Numbered from the stretch's first letter, positions 8,385 through 19,645 are shown. The stretch is DNA of 64,000 nt from Curtobacterium flaccumfaciens (GCA_029689965.1 CP121450.1:2542001-2606000), one strand, 5' to 3'. Program-made: numbers and translations. The notes: generated by a model not told the origin, from the letters alone.

Positions 8385-10546
8385 GTGCCAGCCCCGTACC
8401 CCGTCTTCGCCCTCCCCGAACGCCTCGCCGACAAGGCCGACCCGGCCCTGATCGCCGACGACGAGCGGCACTTCGCCGCGATCGCCGCCACCCTCGATGC
8501 CGACACCTCGGCGCTGACCGGACGACTCGAGGAGCTCCGGCGGACCCGTGCAGGCGGCGGGGAGTACACCGTCGAGCGCGATGCCGAGGTGCGCCGGATC
8601 AGCCGTGAGCTCGTGGCACTCCGACGGTACGGACTGAACCGCTGCATCGGGCGGATGGTGTTCGCCGACCGTCCACGGCCGGTCTGGGTCGGGCGCTCGG
8701 GTCTGACCGATGCGAACCTCGACCGCCTGCTCGTCGACTGGCGGTCGCCCACGGCGGAACCGTTCTTCGCAGCATCTCACGGGGCCCCGCGGGGCCTGGT
8801 CAGTCGTCGTCGCTACCGGTGGCAGCACGGCCGCATCGTCGACTACTGGGACGAGGCCTTCACCGACGACGGGTTGGCGCACACCGCGGCCCTGGACGAC
8901 CAGTCCGCGTTCATCGCGAGCCTCGGCGCGAGTCGGAGCTCCCGGATGCGCGACGTCCTCGGCACGATCCAGGCCGATCAGGACGCCGCGATCCGAGCCG
9001 ACTCGACCGGAGCGCTCGTGGTGGACGGCGGCCCGGGCACCGGCAAGACCGTGGTCGCACTGCACCGCGCGGCGTACCTGCTGTACGCCGACCCTCGAGT
9101 GTCCCCGCGGCACGGCGGCGTGCTGTTCGTCGGCCCGACGCACGGCCACCTCGACTACGTCGGGGACGTGCTACCGGCACTGGGGAGGACGGCGTCCGCC
9201 TGGCGACGATGGCCGACCTCGTGCCCGAGGGCGTCGACGCGTCGGACGAGGTCGACCCCCACGTCGCCGCGATCAAGGCCGGCGTCGCGCTCACCCGGGC
9301 GGTCGAGCGGGCCGTGCGCGGGTACGAGCAGCCACCGGGGCGCACGGTCGTCGTGGAGACCGACTGGGCGGACGTGCCCGTCACACCGGAGGACTGGGCG
9401 GACGCGTTCGACGCGGCCGATCCGGACGATCCGCACAACGCCGCGCGCTCCGACGTGTGGGAGGCACTGGTCGAGATCGTGACCACCCGCCTGGCCGGGG
9501 CCGCACCGTCCCGGGCGATCCGCGCTTCCGTGGACGAGAGCGAGGACCTGCGCGACGCGTTCCGTCGCTCGTGGCCGGTGCTCGACCCGGACGGCGTCGT
9601 CGCGGACCTGTTCGCGGTGCCGGCACACCTCGCACGGTGCGCACCCGACCTCGACGGGACCGCTCGTGCGTTGCTCCACCGCTCCGACGGCCGCGCGTGG
9701 ACGCGATCGGACCTGCCGTTGCTCGACGCCGCACGCCGACGGATCGGCGACGCGACGGCCGTCGCGCGCGAACGTCGGGCGGCCGCGGCCAGGGCGGCGG
9801 AACGGGAACGGATGGACCGGGTGGTCGAGGACCTGATCGCGGCGGACGACTCGGACCTGCGGCTGATGAGCATGTTGCGGGGCGCCGACGCCCGGAACAG
9901 CCTGGACGACGGCTCGGTGGCGCCGAACGGGGACCTCGACGAGCTGGCGGGTCCGTTCGCGCACGTGGTGGTCGACGAGGCCCAGGAGCTCACGGACGCC
10001 GAGTGGCTCCTGCTGCTGCGGCGATGCCCGAGCCGGAGCATCACGATCGTGGGAGACCGGACCCAGGCGCGGGAGCCGTTCACCGAGTCGTGGGAGGACC
10101 GGCTCGCCCGGGTCGGCGTCCGGGACGTCCGGACAGCGCACCTCCGGATCAACTACCGCACGCCGTCCGAGGTCATGGCCGTCGCCGAGCCCGTCATCCG
10201 CGCGGTCGTGCCCGAGGCGAACGTCCCGACGTCGATCCGCGATTCCGGGGTGCCCGTCGAGTACGGATCCGTCGCCGACCGCGACGCGGTCCTCGCCGGG
10301 TGGGCCGCTGCCGGTGCCGACGGTCTCGCGTGCGTGGTCGGGGACCCCGGTTTCGCGGGGACGGGACGGGTCCGCTCGCTCGCCCCCGAGGCGACGAAGG
10401 GCCTGGAGTTCGACCTCGTCGTCCTGGTCGACCCGGTACGGTGGCGGCCGGTCGACCGCTACGTGGCGATGACGCGGGCGACGCAGCGGCTGGTGGTGCT
10501 CACCGACGACGTCAGGACGTCGGCGCGAGTGTCTGCAGGCCGGTGA
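8385..10546 (+). CDS. HelR/HelD-like RNA polymerase-associated motor ATPase, frameshifted
   Basis: GTG start at 8385 (PAPYPVFALPERLADKADP). The N-terminal coiled coil (DDERHFAAIAATLD to ELVALRRYG) precedes Walker A GGPGTGKTVVALHR (about residue 205), Walker B VVVDEAQEL, and late motifs TIVGDRTQAREPF and NYRTPSEV, as in UvrD-like superfamily 1 proteins of the HelD class. One G missing from GGGG at 9182-9185 restores PALGEDGVRLAT and about 720 residues. Actinobacterial HelR proteins remove stalled or rifampicin-bound RNA polymerase from DNA. Its end overlaps the convergent XRE-type gene by 35 bp. Confidence 0.8.
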
Positions 10547-11347
10547 CCCGGAGCAGCTTCAGCTTGGCGGCGTCCTCGGTGCCCGGGACCGCCGTGTAGA
10601 CGACGATGCGCAGGTCGCCGCCGGGCACGCTCAGGACATCGCAGTCGATCTCGATCGGGCCGACGGGGGAGTGCACGCGCTTCCGGCTCGTCCGGTGCTC
10701 GGCGACGCGTCCGGTGTCCCAGCGGCGTTCGAACTCGGGGACTCGCGACGGAGGCGGGCCACGAGCTCGGCGAGGTCGCGGTCGGCGGGGTACCGTCCGA
10801 CGGCGGCGCGGAGGTCGGCGGCGAGGTCGCTGGAGAACTCCTCCTCGTGTTCGGCGTCCCACTCGACCTCGTCGTGACCGTGCATGAAGTGTCGCCACAC
10901 GAGGTTCCGGTCGATGCCGGTGTACCGCGAAGGATCACCGGAGAGCGCTGCCCAGAGGTCGTTCCACAGCACGATGTCGTGCGTGGCCGTGAACACCGCG
11001 AGCGGCACGTCGCCCAGGCGATCGACGATGCGCTGCACGCCCGGCGTGACGTGCCGCGGAACCACCCTGCGCGAGGGCGCGGCGGATCCCGCGACGCGGC
11101 AGAGGTGGTCCCGTTCCTCCTCGGACAGGCGGAGGGCCGTGGCGAGAGCACCGAGCAGCTGGGGTGACGGGTTCGACGCGCGGCCCTGCTCGAGTCGGAC
11201 GACGTAGTCGACGCTCACACCGGCGAGCGCGGCGAGCTCCTCGCGGCGCAGCCCCGGCGTGCGCCGGCCGGGGCCGGCCGGAAGGCCGACCTCCTCGGGA
11301 CGCACCCGGTCTCGCCAGGAACGCAGCACACTCGCGAACTCGCTCAT
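10512..11347 (-). CDS. Helix-turn-helix regulator with MmyB-like ligand domain, frameshifted
   Basis: MSEFASVLRSWRDRVRPEEVG, then RRTPGLRREELAALAGVSVD, is the XRE-type HTH of the large actinobacterial MmyB-like family. The C-terminal PAS-like part includes PAFTATHDIVLWN-like LAVFTATHDIVLWN and HSPVGPIEIDCDVLSVPGGD. One base missing from GGGG at 10737-10740 links LRRES to PEFERRWD, giving 278 residues. Such regulators usually repress a divergent dehydrogenase gene; here an SDR starts 101 bp away on the other strand. Confidence 0.8.
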
Positions 11348-11448
11348 GTCCACCATCCTGGCCCCGCGCCTCCCGGCCTCCCTGGTACTGGTGGTCCCAC
11401 TGTCGGACGGTGCCTGGGGACGCGGCCACGGGGAGTGACAATCGGAGC

Positions 11449-12129
11449 ATGACGACCACACTCATCACCGGAGCCAACCGCAGTCTCGGTCTCGAGACCG
11501 TCCGCCGCCTCGTCGAGGCGGGACACACCGTGTACGCCGGCATGCGCGATCCGTCCCGTGGCGACGCCGCCAGCGCGCTCGGCGCCCACGTCGTGCAGCT
11601 CGACGTCACCGACCAGGAGAGCGTGGACCGCGCACTCGCCGCCGTCCCGGAGCTCGATGTCCTCGTGAACAACGCCGGGATCCTCGGGACCTCGTTCGGG
11701 GTCGACGACCTCGATGCGGCGGCGATCGCCGCGGTGCTCGACACGAACGTCACCGGGGTCGTCCGGGTGACGCAGGCGGCCCTGCCGCTCCTGCGGGAGT
11801 CGGCGAACCCCGTGATCGTGAACGTGGCCTCGGGGGTCGGGTTCCCGCGATGGCTCACCACCCCCGGACGTGACGAGTACCCGGTCCCGGCCGTGCCGTA
11901 CCCCGCCTCGAAGGCGGCGCTCATCGCGTTGACCGTCCAGTACGCGAAGAACCTGCCGGGGTTCCGGGTGAACGCGAGCGACCCCGGGTACACGGCGACC
12001 GAGTTCAACGGGTTCGGCGGCCACCAGACGGTGACCCAGGGCACCGATGCGACGGTGGCGCTGGCGACGATCGGCACGGACGGGCCGACCGGGGAGTTCC
12101 ACGACCGCGACGGCCGCATCGAGTACTGA
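11449..12129 (+). CDS. SDR-family oxidoreductase
   Basis: Intact 226-residue protein. MTTTLITGANRSLGLETVRR has the TGxxxSLG cofactor loop (residues 7-14), DVLVNNAGILG is the NNAG motif, VIVNVASGVG holds the catalytic serine, and PYPASKAALIAL supplies Y and K (YxxSK). ATG 11449 has GGAG just upstream; an in-frame extension upstream is possible but lacks similarity. Probably an NADPH-dependent reductase of small carbonyl compounds, controlled by the divergent MmyB-like regulator. Confidence 0.85.
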   Translation: MTTTLITGANRSLGLETVRRLVEAGHTVYAGMRDPSRGDAASALGAHVVQLDVTDQESVDRALAAVPELDVLVNNAGILGTSFGVDDLDAAAIAAVLDTNVTGVVRVTQAALPLLRESANPVIVNVASGVGFPRWLTTPGRDEYPVPAVPYPASKAALIALTVQYAKNLPGFRVNASDPGYTATEFNGFGGHQTVTQGTDATVALATIGTDGPTGEFHDRDGRIEY

Positions 12130-12251
12130 GGGGGCAGTTGCTACTGCAGCGTCCGGTGGGTACTGCGGTCGCGGTCTCGGTCGGCCTGGAGGCACGGATC
12201 ACGTCGGCCGGGCGACCCGCGTGATCGCGCGGTCGGCCTGACGCGGTCGGT

Positions 12252-12692
12252 TCAGTCGTGGACGTCGGCGCCGAATCCGGGGCCGGGTCGCACCATCCAC
12301 CCGTCGGCATCGGGGAGCCGCCGGAACCCGAACCGCTCGTACAGCCCGTGCGCGTCCGCGGTGAACAGTGCGAACCGCTTCAGCCCGAGGGGCTCGATCG
12401 CCTCGGTCACGCCGCGCACGAGGGCGACCCCGACACCACGACCACGGGCGTCTGGGTCGACGAACACGTCGGCGAGCCACCCGAAGGTCACACCGTCGGT
12501 GACCACCCGTGCGTACCCGAGCTGCTCGCCGCTCGCACGGTCGTAGACGCCGAAGTTCCGGGAGCCGGCGATGATCGCGTCCTGCGTCGCACGGTCACGG
12601 CCGCGCGCCCAGTAGGACTGCTCGCTCAGCCAACGGTGCACGCGGGCGGCGTCGAGGTCGGCTGGATCGGCGGAGAATCGGAGATCGTCCAT
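12252..12692 (-). CDS. GNAT-family N-acetyltransferase
   Basis: Intact, 146 residues. VTFGWLADVFVDPDARGRGV is the strand before the acetyl-CoA loop, RGRGVGVALVRGV is the R/QxxGxG/A motif (about residues 83-95), and LKRFALFTADAHGLYERFGF is the C-terminal strand and helix of the fold. The substrate is not predictable. It lies alone between convergent and tandem neighbours. Confidence 0.85.
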   Translation of the reverse strand: MDDLRFSADPADLDAARVHRWLSEQSYWARGRDRATQDAIIAGSRNFGVYDRASGEQLGYARVVTDGVTFGWLADVFVDPDARGRGVGVALVRGVTEAIEPLGLKRFALFTADAHGLYERFGFRRLPDADGWMVRPGPGFGADVHD

Positions 12693-12774
12693 CCGTCCAG
12701 TGAAGCGACCACGACGTCGCGTGGCAACGGCCGATCCGCGGCGGGTGGCGGTGGACCGTCGTGGTCCGGAGGTC

Positions 12775-13466
12775 TCAGGCAGCGTGCCTGGCGGCGCGGA
12801 CGCGCCCGTCGCGCAACTCGACCACCCGGTCGGCGAGGGCGATCACGAGCGGGTCGTGCGTCGCCACGATCGTCGCGACACCACGCTCCCGGGTCAGCGC
12901 CACGACGAGTTCCATCACCTGGGCCGCGGTCTCGCTGTCGAGCTGGCCCGTCGGTTCGTCGGCGAGCAGGACGCTCCGTCTCGTCACGAGCGCGCGGGCG
13001 ATCGCGACCCGCTGCTGCTGGCCGCCGGACAGCTGCCGGGCCGCTGTCGTGCATGGTCCTCGAGGCCGACCGACGCGAGCGCCTCGGCGATCCGGGCGTC
13101 CCGGTCGGCGGCGGACCAGCGTGCCACGCGCAGCGGCAGCTCGACGTTCTCGGACGCGGTCAGGGTCGGCAGCAGACCGAAGTCCTGGTGCACGAACCCG
13201 ACGACGTCCCGGCGGAGTGTGACGAGCTCGTCCTCGGCGGCGGACGACACGTCGACGTCGCCGATGCGGACGGTGCCCGAGGTCGGGCGGTCCAGGCCGC
13301 CGAGCAGCCGCAGGAGGGTGGACTTGCCGGCGCCGGACCGGCCCCGGACCACCACCAGCTCGCCCGGTCGCACACTGAGCGAGACGTCCTCGCAGCCCAC
13401 CACCTCGGCGTCGCCGTCCCGGTAGTGCCGGGTCAGTCCGGCTGCGGTGAGGATCGCGTCAGACAT
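12775..13466 (-). CDS. ABC transporter ATP-binding protein (LolD/MacB type), frameshifted
   Basis: ATG at 13466 ([18 protein letters not shown]). Walker [19 protein letters not shown] (about 45), Q-loop [14 protein letters not shown], Walker B and D-loop [14 protein letters not shown]-loop [10 protein letters not shown]. The ABC signature LSGGQQQR appears after adding one base at about 13035 (CCGGG for CCCGGG), giving 230 residues. It overlaps the preceding ATPase by 8 bp and ends the four-gene unit 19463-12775. It should energise one or both FtsX-like permeases. Confidence 0.85.
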
Positions 13467-14412
13467 CGTCGTGCTCCGTCCGGTCGTCGGTCGCGGGGGA
13501 CCGGCTGTCGTCGTCGCCGCGGTACACGCCGACGTGGTCCGCGCGGCGTGCCAGCCGCACGCGGTCGCGCAACCCGAGTCCGTCCACGTACTCGCGAGGC
13601 AGCTGCAACCGGCCGGCGCGGTCGACCAGCGCGTACTCCTGAGCGACACCGGACGTGTCCGTACCGTCACCGGCGCCCGGGCGGAGCGTCTCGGTGGAGG
13701 TGCGGCCGTCACGGATGCGGACGGTGCGTCCGACGTGCTCGGACACGGTCGCGTCGTGGGTGACGATCAGCGTGGTCGTCCCGGTCTGTCGGTTCACCGT
13801 CCGCAGCGTCTCGAGCAGCTGGGCACTCGTCACCTCGTCGAGCTCGCCGGTCGGTTCGTCGGCGAGCAGCACGGACGGGTCGTTCGCCAGGCCCACGGCG
13901 ACGGCCGCGCGCTGGCGTTGGCCGCCGGAGACCTCGCCGGGGCGACGCGCGAGCACGTCGCCGAGGTCGAGCATCTCGGTGAGCTCGTCCAGCCGCGCGA
14001 CCCGGTCCCGGGTGCCGCCGAGCTGCAGCGCCAGCAGGACGTTGTCGGCGATGGTGAGGTACGGCACCAGGTTCCGTTCGGTCTGCTGCCAGACGAACCC
14101 GACCACCCGCCGGTGGTAGCGCAGCCGGGCCCTCCTGGTCATCGCGGTCAGGTCGACGCCGGCGACGACCGCCGTTCCCGCGGTCGGCCGGTCCAGGCCG
14201 GAGAGGATCCCGAGCAGGGTCGACTTGCCCGACCCGGAGGCACCGACGAGCGCGACGAGCTCCCCGCTCGCGACGTCGAGATCGAGCCCCTGCAGCGCCT
14301 GGACCTCGACGTCGTCTGCGCTGAAGATGCGGACGAGCTCACGGCAGCGGATCGATCGGTCGCGTGTCGGCGCGGCGTCGCGGAGGTCGGACGGTGTCCG
14401 GAGGTCGGTCAT
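13459..14412 (-). CDS. ABC transporter ATP-binding protein with C-terminal AbrB-like tail
   Basis: 317 residues from ATG 14412 (MTDLRTPSDLRD), intact. Walker A GASGSGKSTLLGILSGLD, Q-loop VGFVWQQTERNLVPYL, signature VSGGQRQRAAVAVGLA, Walker [14 protein letters not shown]-loop LIVTHDATV. After residue about 265 comes a tail, LVDRAGRLQLPREYVDGLGL then RDRVRLARRADHVGV, that looks like a SpoVT/AbrB-type swapped-hairpin domain. Its start overlaps the permease stop (ATGA) and its end overlaps the next ATPase by 8 bp. Confidence 0.85.
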   Translation of the reverse strand: MTDLRTPSDLRDAAPTRDRSIRCRELVRIFSADDVEVQALQGLDLDVASGELVALVGASGSGKSTLLGILSGLDRPTAGTAVVAGVDLTAMTRRARLRYHRRVVGFVWQQTERNLVPYLTIADNVLLALQLGGTRDRVARLDELTEMLDLGDVLARRPGEVSGGQRQRAAVAVGLANDPSVLLADEPTGELDEVTSAQLLETLRTVNRQTGTTTLIVTHDATVSEHVGRTVRIRDGRTSTETLRPGAGDGTDTSGVAQEYALVDRAGRLQLPREYVDGLGLRDRVRLARRADHVGVYRGDDDSRSPATDDRTEHDDV

Positions 14413-16623
14413 GGTGCACTCCTGCCATCGACGAGGGACGACCGTCGCCGGTCGGAGAGTACCGCGACGACCGTGGCCGCCGTCGCTGCGAGTCCGGACG
14501 CCACCGCGGTCAGGACCACGGTGAACGGTGCGGGGAGATCCCGGTCGTGCCGGGACGACGGTCGGCGCGACGACGAGCGCGGACACCAGTCCGACGACGG
14601 TGCCCCCCAGGACGCCGAGGACGCACCGCGGCACGAGCTCCCACACGGTGACGGCGGTTCGGTCCCGGCTGGACAGTCCGAACGTCCGGAGGAGCGCTCC
14701 TCGGCGCTGTCGATCACGGGATGCGGCGACGACCGTGGTCGCGACCGCCGCCGCCGTGAGGAACGCCGCGAGGACGAGACCGCCGACGACGATCGTCGAG
14801 GCCCCCTCGACGAGCACACTCGTGTCGAGCCCCTTCGTGGCGCCGCTCGTGCGCGCGGTCGCGGTGCCGACCGCGCCGAGCAGTACCGCGGCGAGCACAC
14901 CGGTCCCGGACGCGAGTGTCACTGCGGCGAGCACCCAGGCGGCCGCCGCTCCGCCGCGGGCGTCCTCGGCGGTCCCGAGGAACGCCGCGGCACTGCGGTC
15001 GCGCACCGCGTGCCAGGTCCACCGGACGAGCACCGGGCGGACGCGGAGCAGCAGGACGACCACGACCGCGACCACCAGCAGCGGGGCGAGGACGACGAGC
15101 GGATCGCCGGCCGACGCGGCGCCTGCGGGGTGCGCGGCGTCGGCGGACGGCGTCGGGGTGCGCCGGAGCACCGCGACGACGGCGGACACGGCGCCGGTGA
15201 AGACGAGCGCCTCGACGACCCACCGGAAGGGCCGGGCACGCACACCCCGGTCGTGCAGACCCTCCGCGACGACGACGATCACCGTCACGAGCGGTGGCAG
15301 GACGAGTCCGAGCAACCCGCCGATGAGCCCGGTGCCCCAGGACGCGTGCGGCAGCAGGGACACCGCGCCGAGCCAGCCGACCACCGCACCGGGCACGGTC
15401 AGGCATCCGGTCTCGACGACGGAGCGCAACACGGTGGCGCCGGCGCCGGCCCCACGGGCGCGCACGAGCGAGCGGTCGCCGCGACGTCGGGCGACGACGA
15501 CGGAGGTGGCGAGGACGACGACGAGCAGCGCGACACCGAGCGGCCCCGCGGCGGACACCGACAGCACCCCGCCGGACGCCGCGGCGCGCTGGCGGGCGAG
15601 GTCGACGAGGCGGGGGAGGAACGAGCTGAAGCGGAGGACCCGGGCGTCGCCGTCCGCGGTCGTCACGGTCGGCGGCTCCGCGAGGAGCCGGTCGAACCCG
15701 TCCGTGACGGCGGGCAAGGACGCCGTCGAGAGCGCCGACGGGTCCAAGCGGTACCAGGCGAACGCCTCGTCTCCGCCGATCTGCGGCGCGAGTTCGGCCC
15801 AGCTGCGAGGGTCGACGAACACGATGCCGTGCCGGGTCGGGGTGGAGTCGGGGAGTAGGTCAGGGACGTCCGGGCCCGACCGGGGTCGAGCGACCAGAAG
15901 TCCGAACCGCCGGGTCGCGGCGTGAGGAGTCCGACCAGCCGCACGGTCACGGGCTCACCGGCCTGTCCGAACAGCTGTTCCTCGCCGAGGCCCCACCGCA
16001 TCTCCCGCGCGGTGGTGGTCGTCGCGGCCACCTCGACGACCGATCCGGCCGCGATCGACGTCGCCGGGGCCGGCCACCGGCCCTCGACGAGCCGTGACTC
16101 GGACCGGAGCCCCGAGAACGCGTCGATCCGGTACCCCGTGCCGATGTCGAGACCGTGGGGAGTCCGCTGGCGGGGAACTCCGCGATCGAACCGGTCGGCG
16201 GCGCCCGATCCGGCTGCCCGCGGCCCGGCCGACCACGTGGCCGTCGTCGAGGGTCGACCGGAGTGCCGGGTCCATCTCGGCCCGCGTGCTCCGCAGACGG
16301 TCCGGCAGGGACTGCCACACCTGCCGGAAGAACTGTTCCGGTGCGGAGACCGTCTGGTCGACCGCGACCGAGACGTCCGCGAGCGGATCCCGGTAGGTCG
16401 GCGATGCGCTCGCGACCGTCCGGCTCAGGTCTCCGTCCAGGAGACCGGCGACCAGCCGCTGCTGCCCCACCGCGGCCAGGGTGCTCACGGCGACCAGCAG
16501 CGACAGCGCGAGCAGCGCACCTGCCTGCTCGGCGACCGAACGCCGCAGGACGCGGAACGGCCAGGGCCCCCGACGGGGTGGACGCGCACCCCGCGGAACC
16601 GGCCGGTCGTCGCGCGCGCTCAC
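14409..16623 (-). CDS. FtsX-like ABC transporter permease, multiple frameshifts
   Basis: It starts at GTG 16623, overlapping the upstream permease stop. An N-terminal helix (AEQAGALLALSLLVAVSTLA) is followed by a long extracytoplasmic region and then several membrane segments in one open frame (LGVALLVVVLATSVVVARRR, VVGWLGAVSLLPHASWG, VVLAPLLVVAVVVVLLL and others), ending VASGLAATAATVVAVLSDRR. At least four frame changes are needed, near 16215, 16150, 15845 and 14543. Corrected length is about 738 residues. FtsX-like permeases of this kind move lipids, lipoproteins or peptides by a mechanotransmission mechanism; the substrate is unknown. Confidence 0.75.
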
Positions 16624-19463
16624 CGGGCCTCCCGTCCGGCGCGCAGGGCGGACCCGCGGACGGTGGCGGCGTGCACGACCGTCACGACCACCACCGCGAG
16701 CGCGACGACCACCGTGACCGCGCCGACGAGCCAGCGGTCGGCCACGAGCGGCACCCCGAGGCCGATCGGCGCCCGCGGCACGCTCGCCCGCACGGCGGCG
16801 ACGCCCACGAGGACCGCGGCCACCGTGCCGGCGAGGGCACCCACGACGAGCCCGAACGTGCCGGTGACCGCCGGCCCGATCGCCCGGATCCGCGCCTGCT
16901 GCGCCGCCGAGACGCCACTGAGCAGGAGTCCCAGGGTCTCGTCGCGCCGGTCGCGGGCCACGGCGGCCACGGTGGCGGCGAGGACGAGCACTGCGCAGAA
17001 GACCGCCGCGGCGGTCCCCGCGAGGAGGGCCAGGACGACGAGCCGGGCGAACCGCGCCTCGAGGCCCGTCGACGGTGCGGTGATGGTGACCCGGGCAGCG
17101 TCGCGGCGAGGAGGGACCGGGCACCGCCGTCGGACGCCCAGACCTCCCGGATGCGTTGCGGTCGCTGCGAGCCTGCGAGGACGCCCTGGTCGAGCGTCGG
17201 GAGGTCGGCGAGGTACGCGGGCCCGCCGTTCGTGCCAGGGACCGTCGGGACGGTGCCGACCACGCGTCCTCGGAAGCTCGACCAGGTGCCGTTCAGGGTC
17301 ACGCTGTCGCCGCGGGACGCCCCGGTGGCCGTGCTGGCGACGACCGGGACGACGCGGTCCGCCGTCGGCATCAACCGCGCCCCGACGGTGCTGCCCGGCT
17401 GTGCCGCGAGCCCGAGGGTCGTGGCGGTGACCCCGAGCCGGGCGTCGTCGCTCGCGCGGAGGCCGGAGGCGTCGTACGCACCCGTGGCGAGCGACCAACG
17501 GCGGTCCGGCAGGTCGACGGCGGCGCCGCCCACCGTCACGGAGCGGACGTCGACGTGCAGGTCGGAGAGGTCGGCGTCACCGCGCAGCCGGAGGTCCAGG
17601 GCAGCGAGCCGCCACGGGCCGCCAGACGGGAGCGTGGCGGACAGCGTCGCCTCGCCCGCACCGACACCGACACCGACACCGGCACCGGTACGGACTGCGG
17701 TCTCGGACGTCGTGACCGGGGCGATGTCGCCGACCTCGTCGACGAGCCAGCCGACCGCTCGGAGCCTCGTGTCGGCGTCCGCCACCGGTCCGGTCACCGT
17801 GGCGGAACCGTCCGGGCCGAGGACCGTCCTCGTCGCCGAAGCCACCGCGGTCCGGACCCCGATGTCCAGCGATCGCGGGCGCCCGGAGGCCGTGCCGGCG
17901 CCGAGCTCGACACCGGGCAGCGCGCTGCGGAGCCCGCGGACGGCCCGGTCGGCGTCGAAGGTCTCCGACGACACGGGGAGCATCGTCGGCAGCGCTGCGG
18001 CGTCGAGCCCCACCACCTGCACGGTCGCCACGGACTGTGCGGCGTCCCCGGGCGTGCCGGTGAGCCGGAGGACCGGGCGGACACCGTGGTCCAGGGCCTG
18101 GCGACCGCGGACACGTTCCGGCACCAGGTCGGACGGTCCGTCCAGGGGGAGCGAGCCGCCGAGGTCCGCACGCAGGGCCGCGCCGAACTCGACGCGACCG
18201 CTGTCCTGCAGGAAGGAACGGGTGGAGGCGTCGACGGTGGCCGTGACCACTCCGGACGCGACCGCGAGGACGAGGAGGGCGGCCGGGACGAACAAGCGCG
18301 GCCCGTCGCGAGCTGCGAGGCGCAGACCGAGCGGACGGACCAGGCCGGAGACCCGCGCCGACGCCCTGGCGGTCAGTCGGAGGACGGGGAGAGGACGAGG
18401 GCGCCCGCGACACCGAGCGCGGTCAGCAGCGCCGCCGGGGCGATCACGGCGAGCAGGTCTCCCGAGCGAGCGGCCGGGGCATCGCGGTAGCGCCAGACCG
18501 CGACGGCGGCGAGCACCAGGAGGAGGACGACGACCGCGCCGCTGCGCACTGTGCGGGAACGTGCGGGCGAGCCGGTCGATCCCGCGTCTGCCGTTCCCGT
18601 GCCGGCCGTTCTCGCATCGGCTGTCCTCGCATCGGCTGTCCTCGTGTCGGCGACGCTCGCCGCCAGGACGGCGCCGACGGTGAGGACCGTGACCCGGCGA
18701 TCCCGGCCCACACGACGACGGTCGCGGGAGCGGCGCCGGCCCCCAGGGCACGCGCCAGGAGGACACCGGCCGCGCCCCCCACGGCCGCGCCGACCAGCCC
18801 GACGACGAGGCCCTCGGCGGCGGCGGCCCCGGCGAGTCGCCCGTACGAGGCACCCCGAGCGCGGAACAGCCGGTCCTCCGCGGCCCGGGCACCGGTGAGC
18901 AGTCGACCGGCGAGGAACAGGGTCACCGCGCCCGCGACGACGACGATCGAGAGCGGCACGGGCGCCGTCGAGCGGACGGCGGACACCGCGGCGAGGAGCA
19001 CGTCCGTGTCACCCCGCACCACGGCGGCGTTCCGGGTCGACGCCCCACCGTCCTCGGCGAAGTGCTCGGCCGCCGTGTCGGGCAGGGCCTCGAAGCCGTG
19101 ACGAAGTCCTCCGAGCTCGGCGGCGGTGACCCTGTCGGCGTCCGCGCGGACGGACCAGGTCGTCGTGTCACCGGTGACCGACGTGTCGACCCGCACCGGA
19201 ACGTCGCCGAACGCTCGGCCGACCAGCCGCCGGAACGCCCGGTCCTGGGCGGCGGGATCGCCGGACGCTTCGATCGACACCGAACGGGCGGAGACGGGCA
19301 GGGCGTGGAGGGCGGCGCGGAGTTCGGTCGTCGGCGCCTGCAGGACCAGCGCGAGCGCGGTGGTGGCGACCGCGGCGAGGACCGCCGCGATGACGGCGAG
19401 GACCGTGAGCAGGCCCGCACGCCGTCGAGACCGGAGGAGCCACGGACGGAGCACGACGGACAT
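16620..19463 (-). CDS. FtsX-like ABC transporter permease, large, multiple frameshifts
   Basis: ATG 19463 is preceded by [27 protein letters not shown] leads into helix [20 protein letters not shown], a large extracytoplasmic domain, FtsX helices ([36 protein letters not shown]), a second extracytoplasmic region with an unusual run of Gly/Val/Ala ([13 protein letters not shown]) and C-terminal helices [20 protein letters not shown] and [20 protein letters not shown]. Frame changes near 18705, 18378 and 17098 are needed; corrected length is about 948 residues. First gene of the four-gene ABC unit, coupled to the next by GTGA. Confidence 0.75.
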
Positions 19464-19543
19464 GTCCCCCTCCGCGGTCGTTGCGTCCGGCAACTGTACC
19501 CACCGGTCGGCCCCGGTCCGCGGCGGCCTCCCCGGCGCGTCGC

Positions 19544-19630
19544 GGCGGGAGCCGTACCGGGGCAGTGCGGACGCGCGCCGTCCGCAACGCTGGCGGGAGC
19601 CGTACCGGGGCAGTGCGGACGCGCGCCGTC
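19544..19630 (+). repeat. 39-bp direct repeat, two copies, upstream of the alcohol dehydrogenase
   Basis: Copies at 19544-19582 and 19592-19630 are identical over 39 bp (48-bp period), beginning GGCGGGAGCC and ending GCGCGCCGTC. The last segment recurs once more in slightly altered form at the ATG of the dehydrogenase (GGATGCGCGCCGTC). The repeats sit between the divergent permease promoter and the dehydrogenase start, so they could carry a duplicated operator. Confidence 0.8.
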
Positions 19631-19645
19631 TGCGACGATGGGTGG

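Noticed and set aside
8173..8451. Collagen-like GPSGPSGP peptide frame
   Set aside because: It is a by-product of the three-copy 9-bp repeat; the rest of the frame is antisense-like and no conserved domain follows.
13459..15822. A 787-residue permease-ATPase fusion protein
   Set aside because: The permease C-terminus continues in another frame (AATAATVVAVLSDRR) and the ATPase has its own ATG overlapping the permease stop, so the fusion is caused by a frameshift near 14543.
13447..15858. 803-residue plus-strand ORF across the ABC genes
   Set aside because: Antisense of the permease and ATPase; highly charged (Asp/Arg/Glu/Gly) without folds. Rejected as a shadow.
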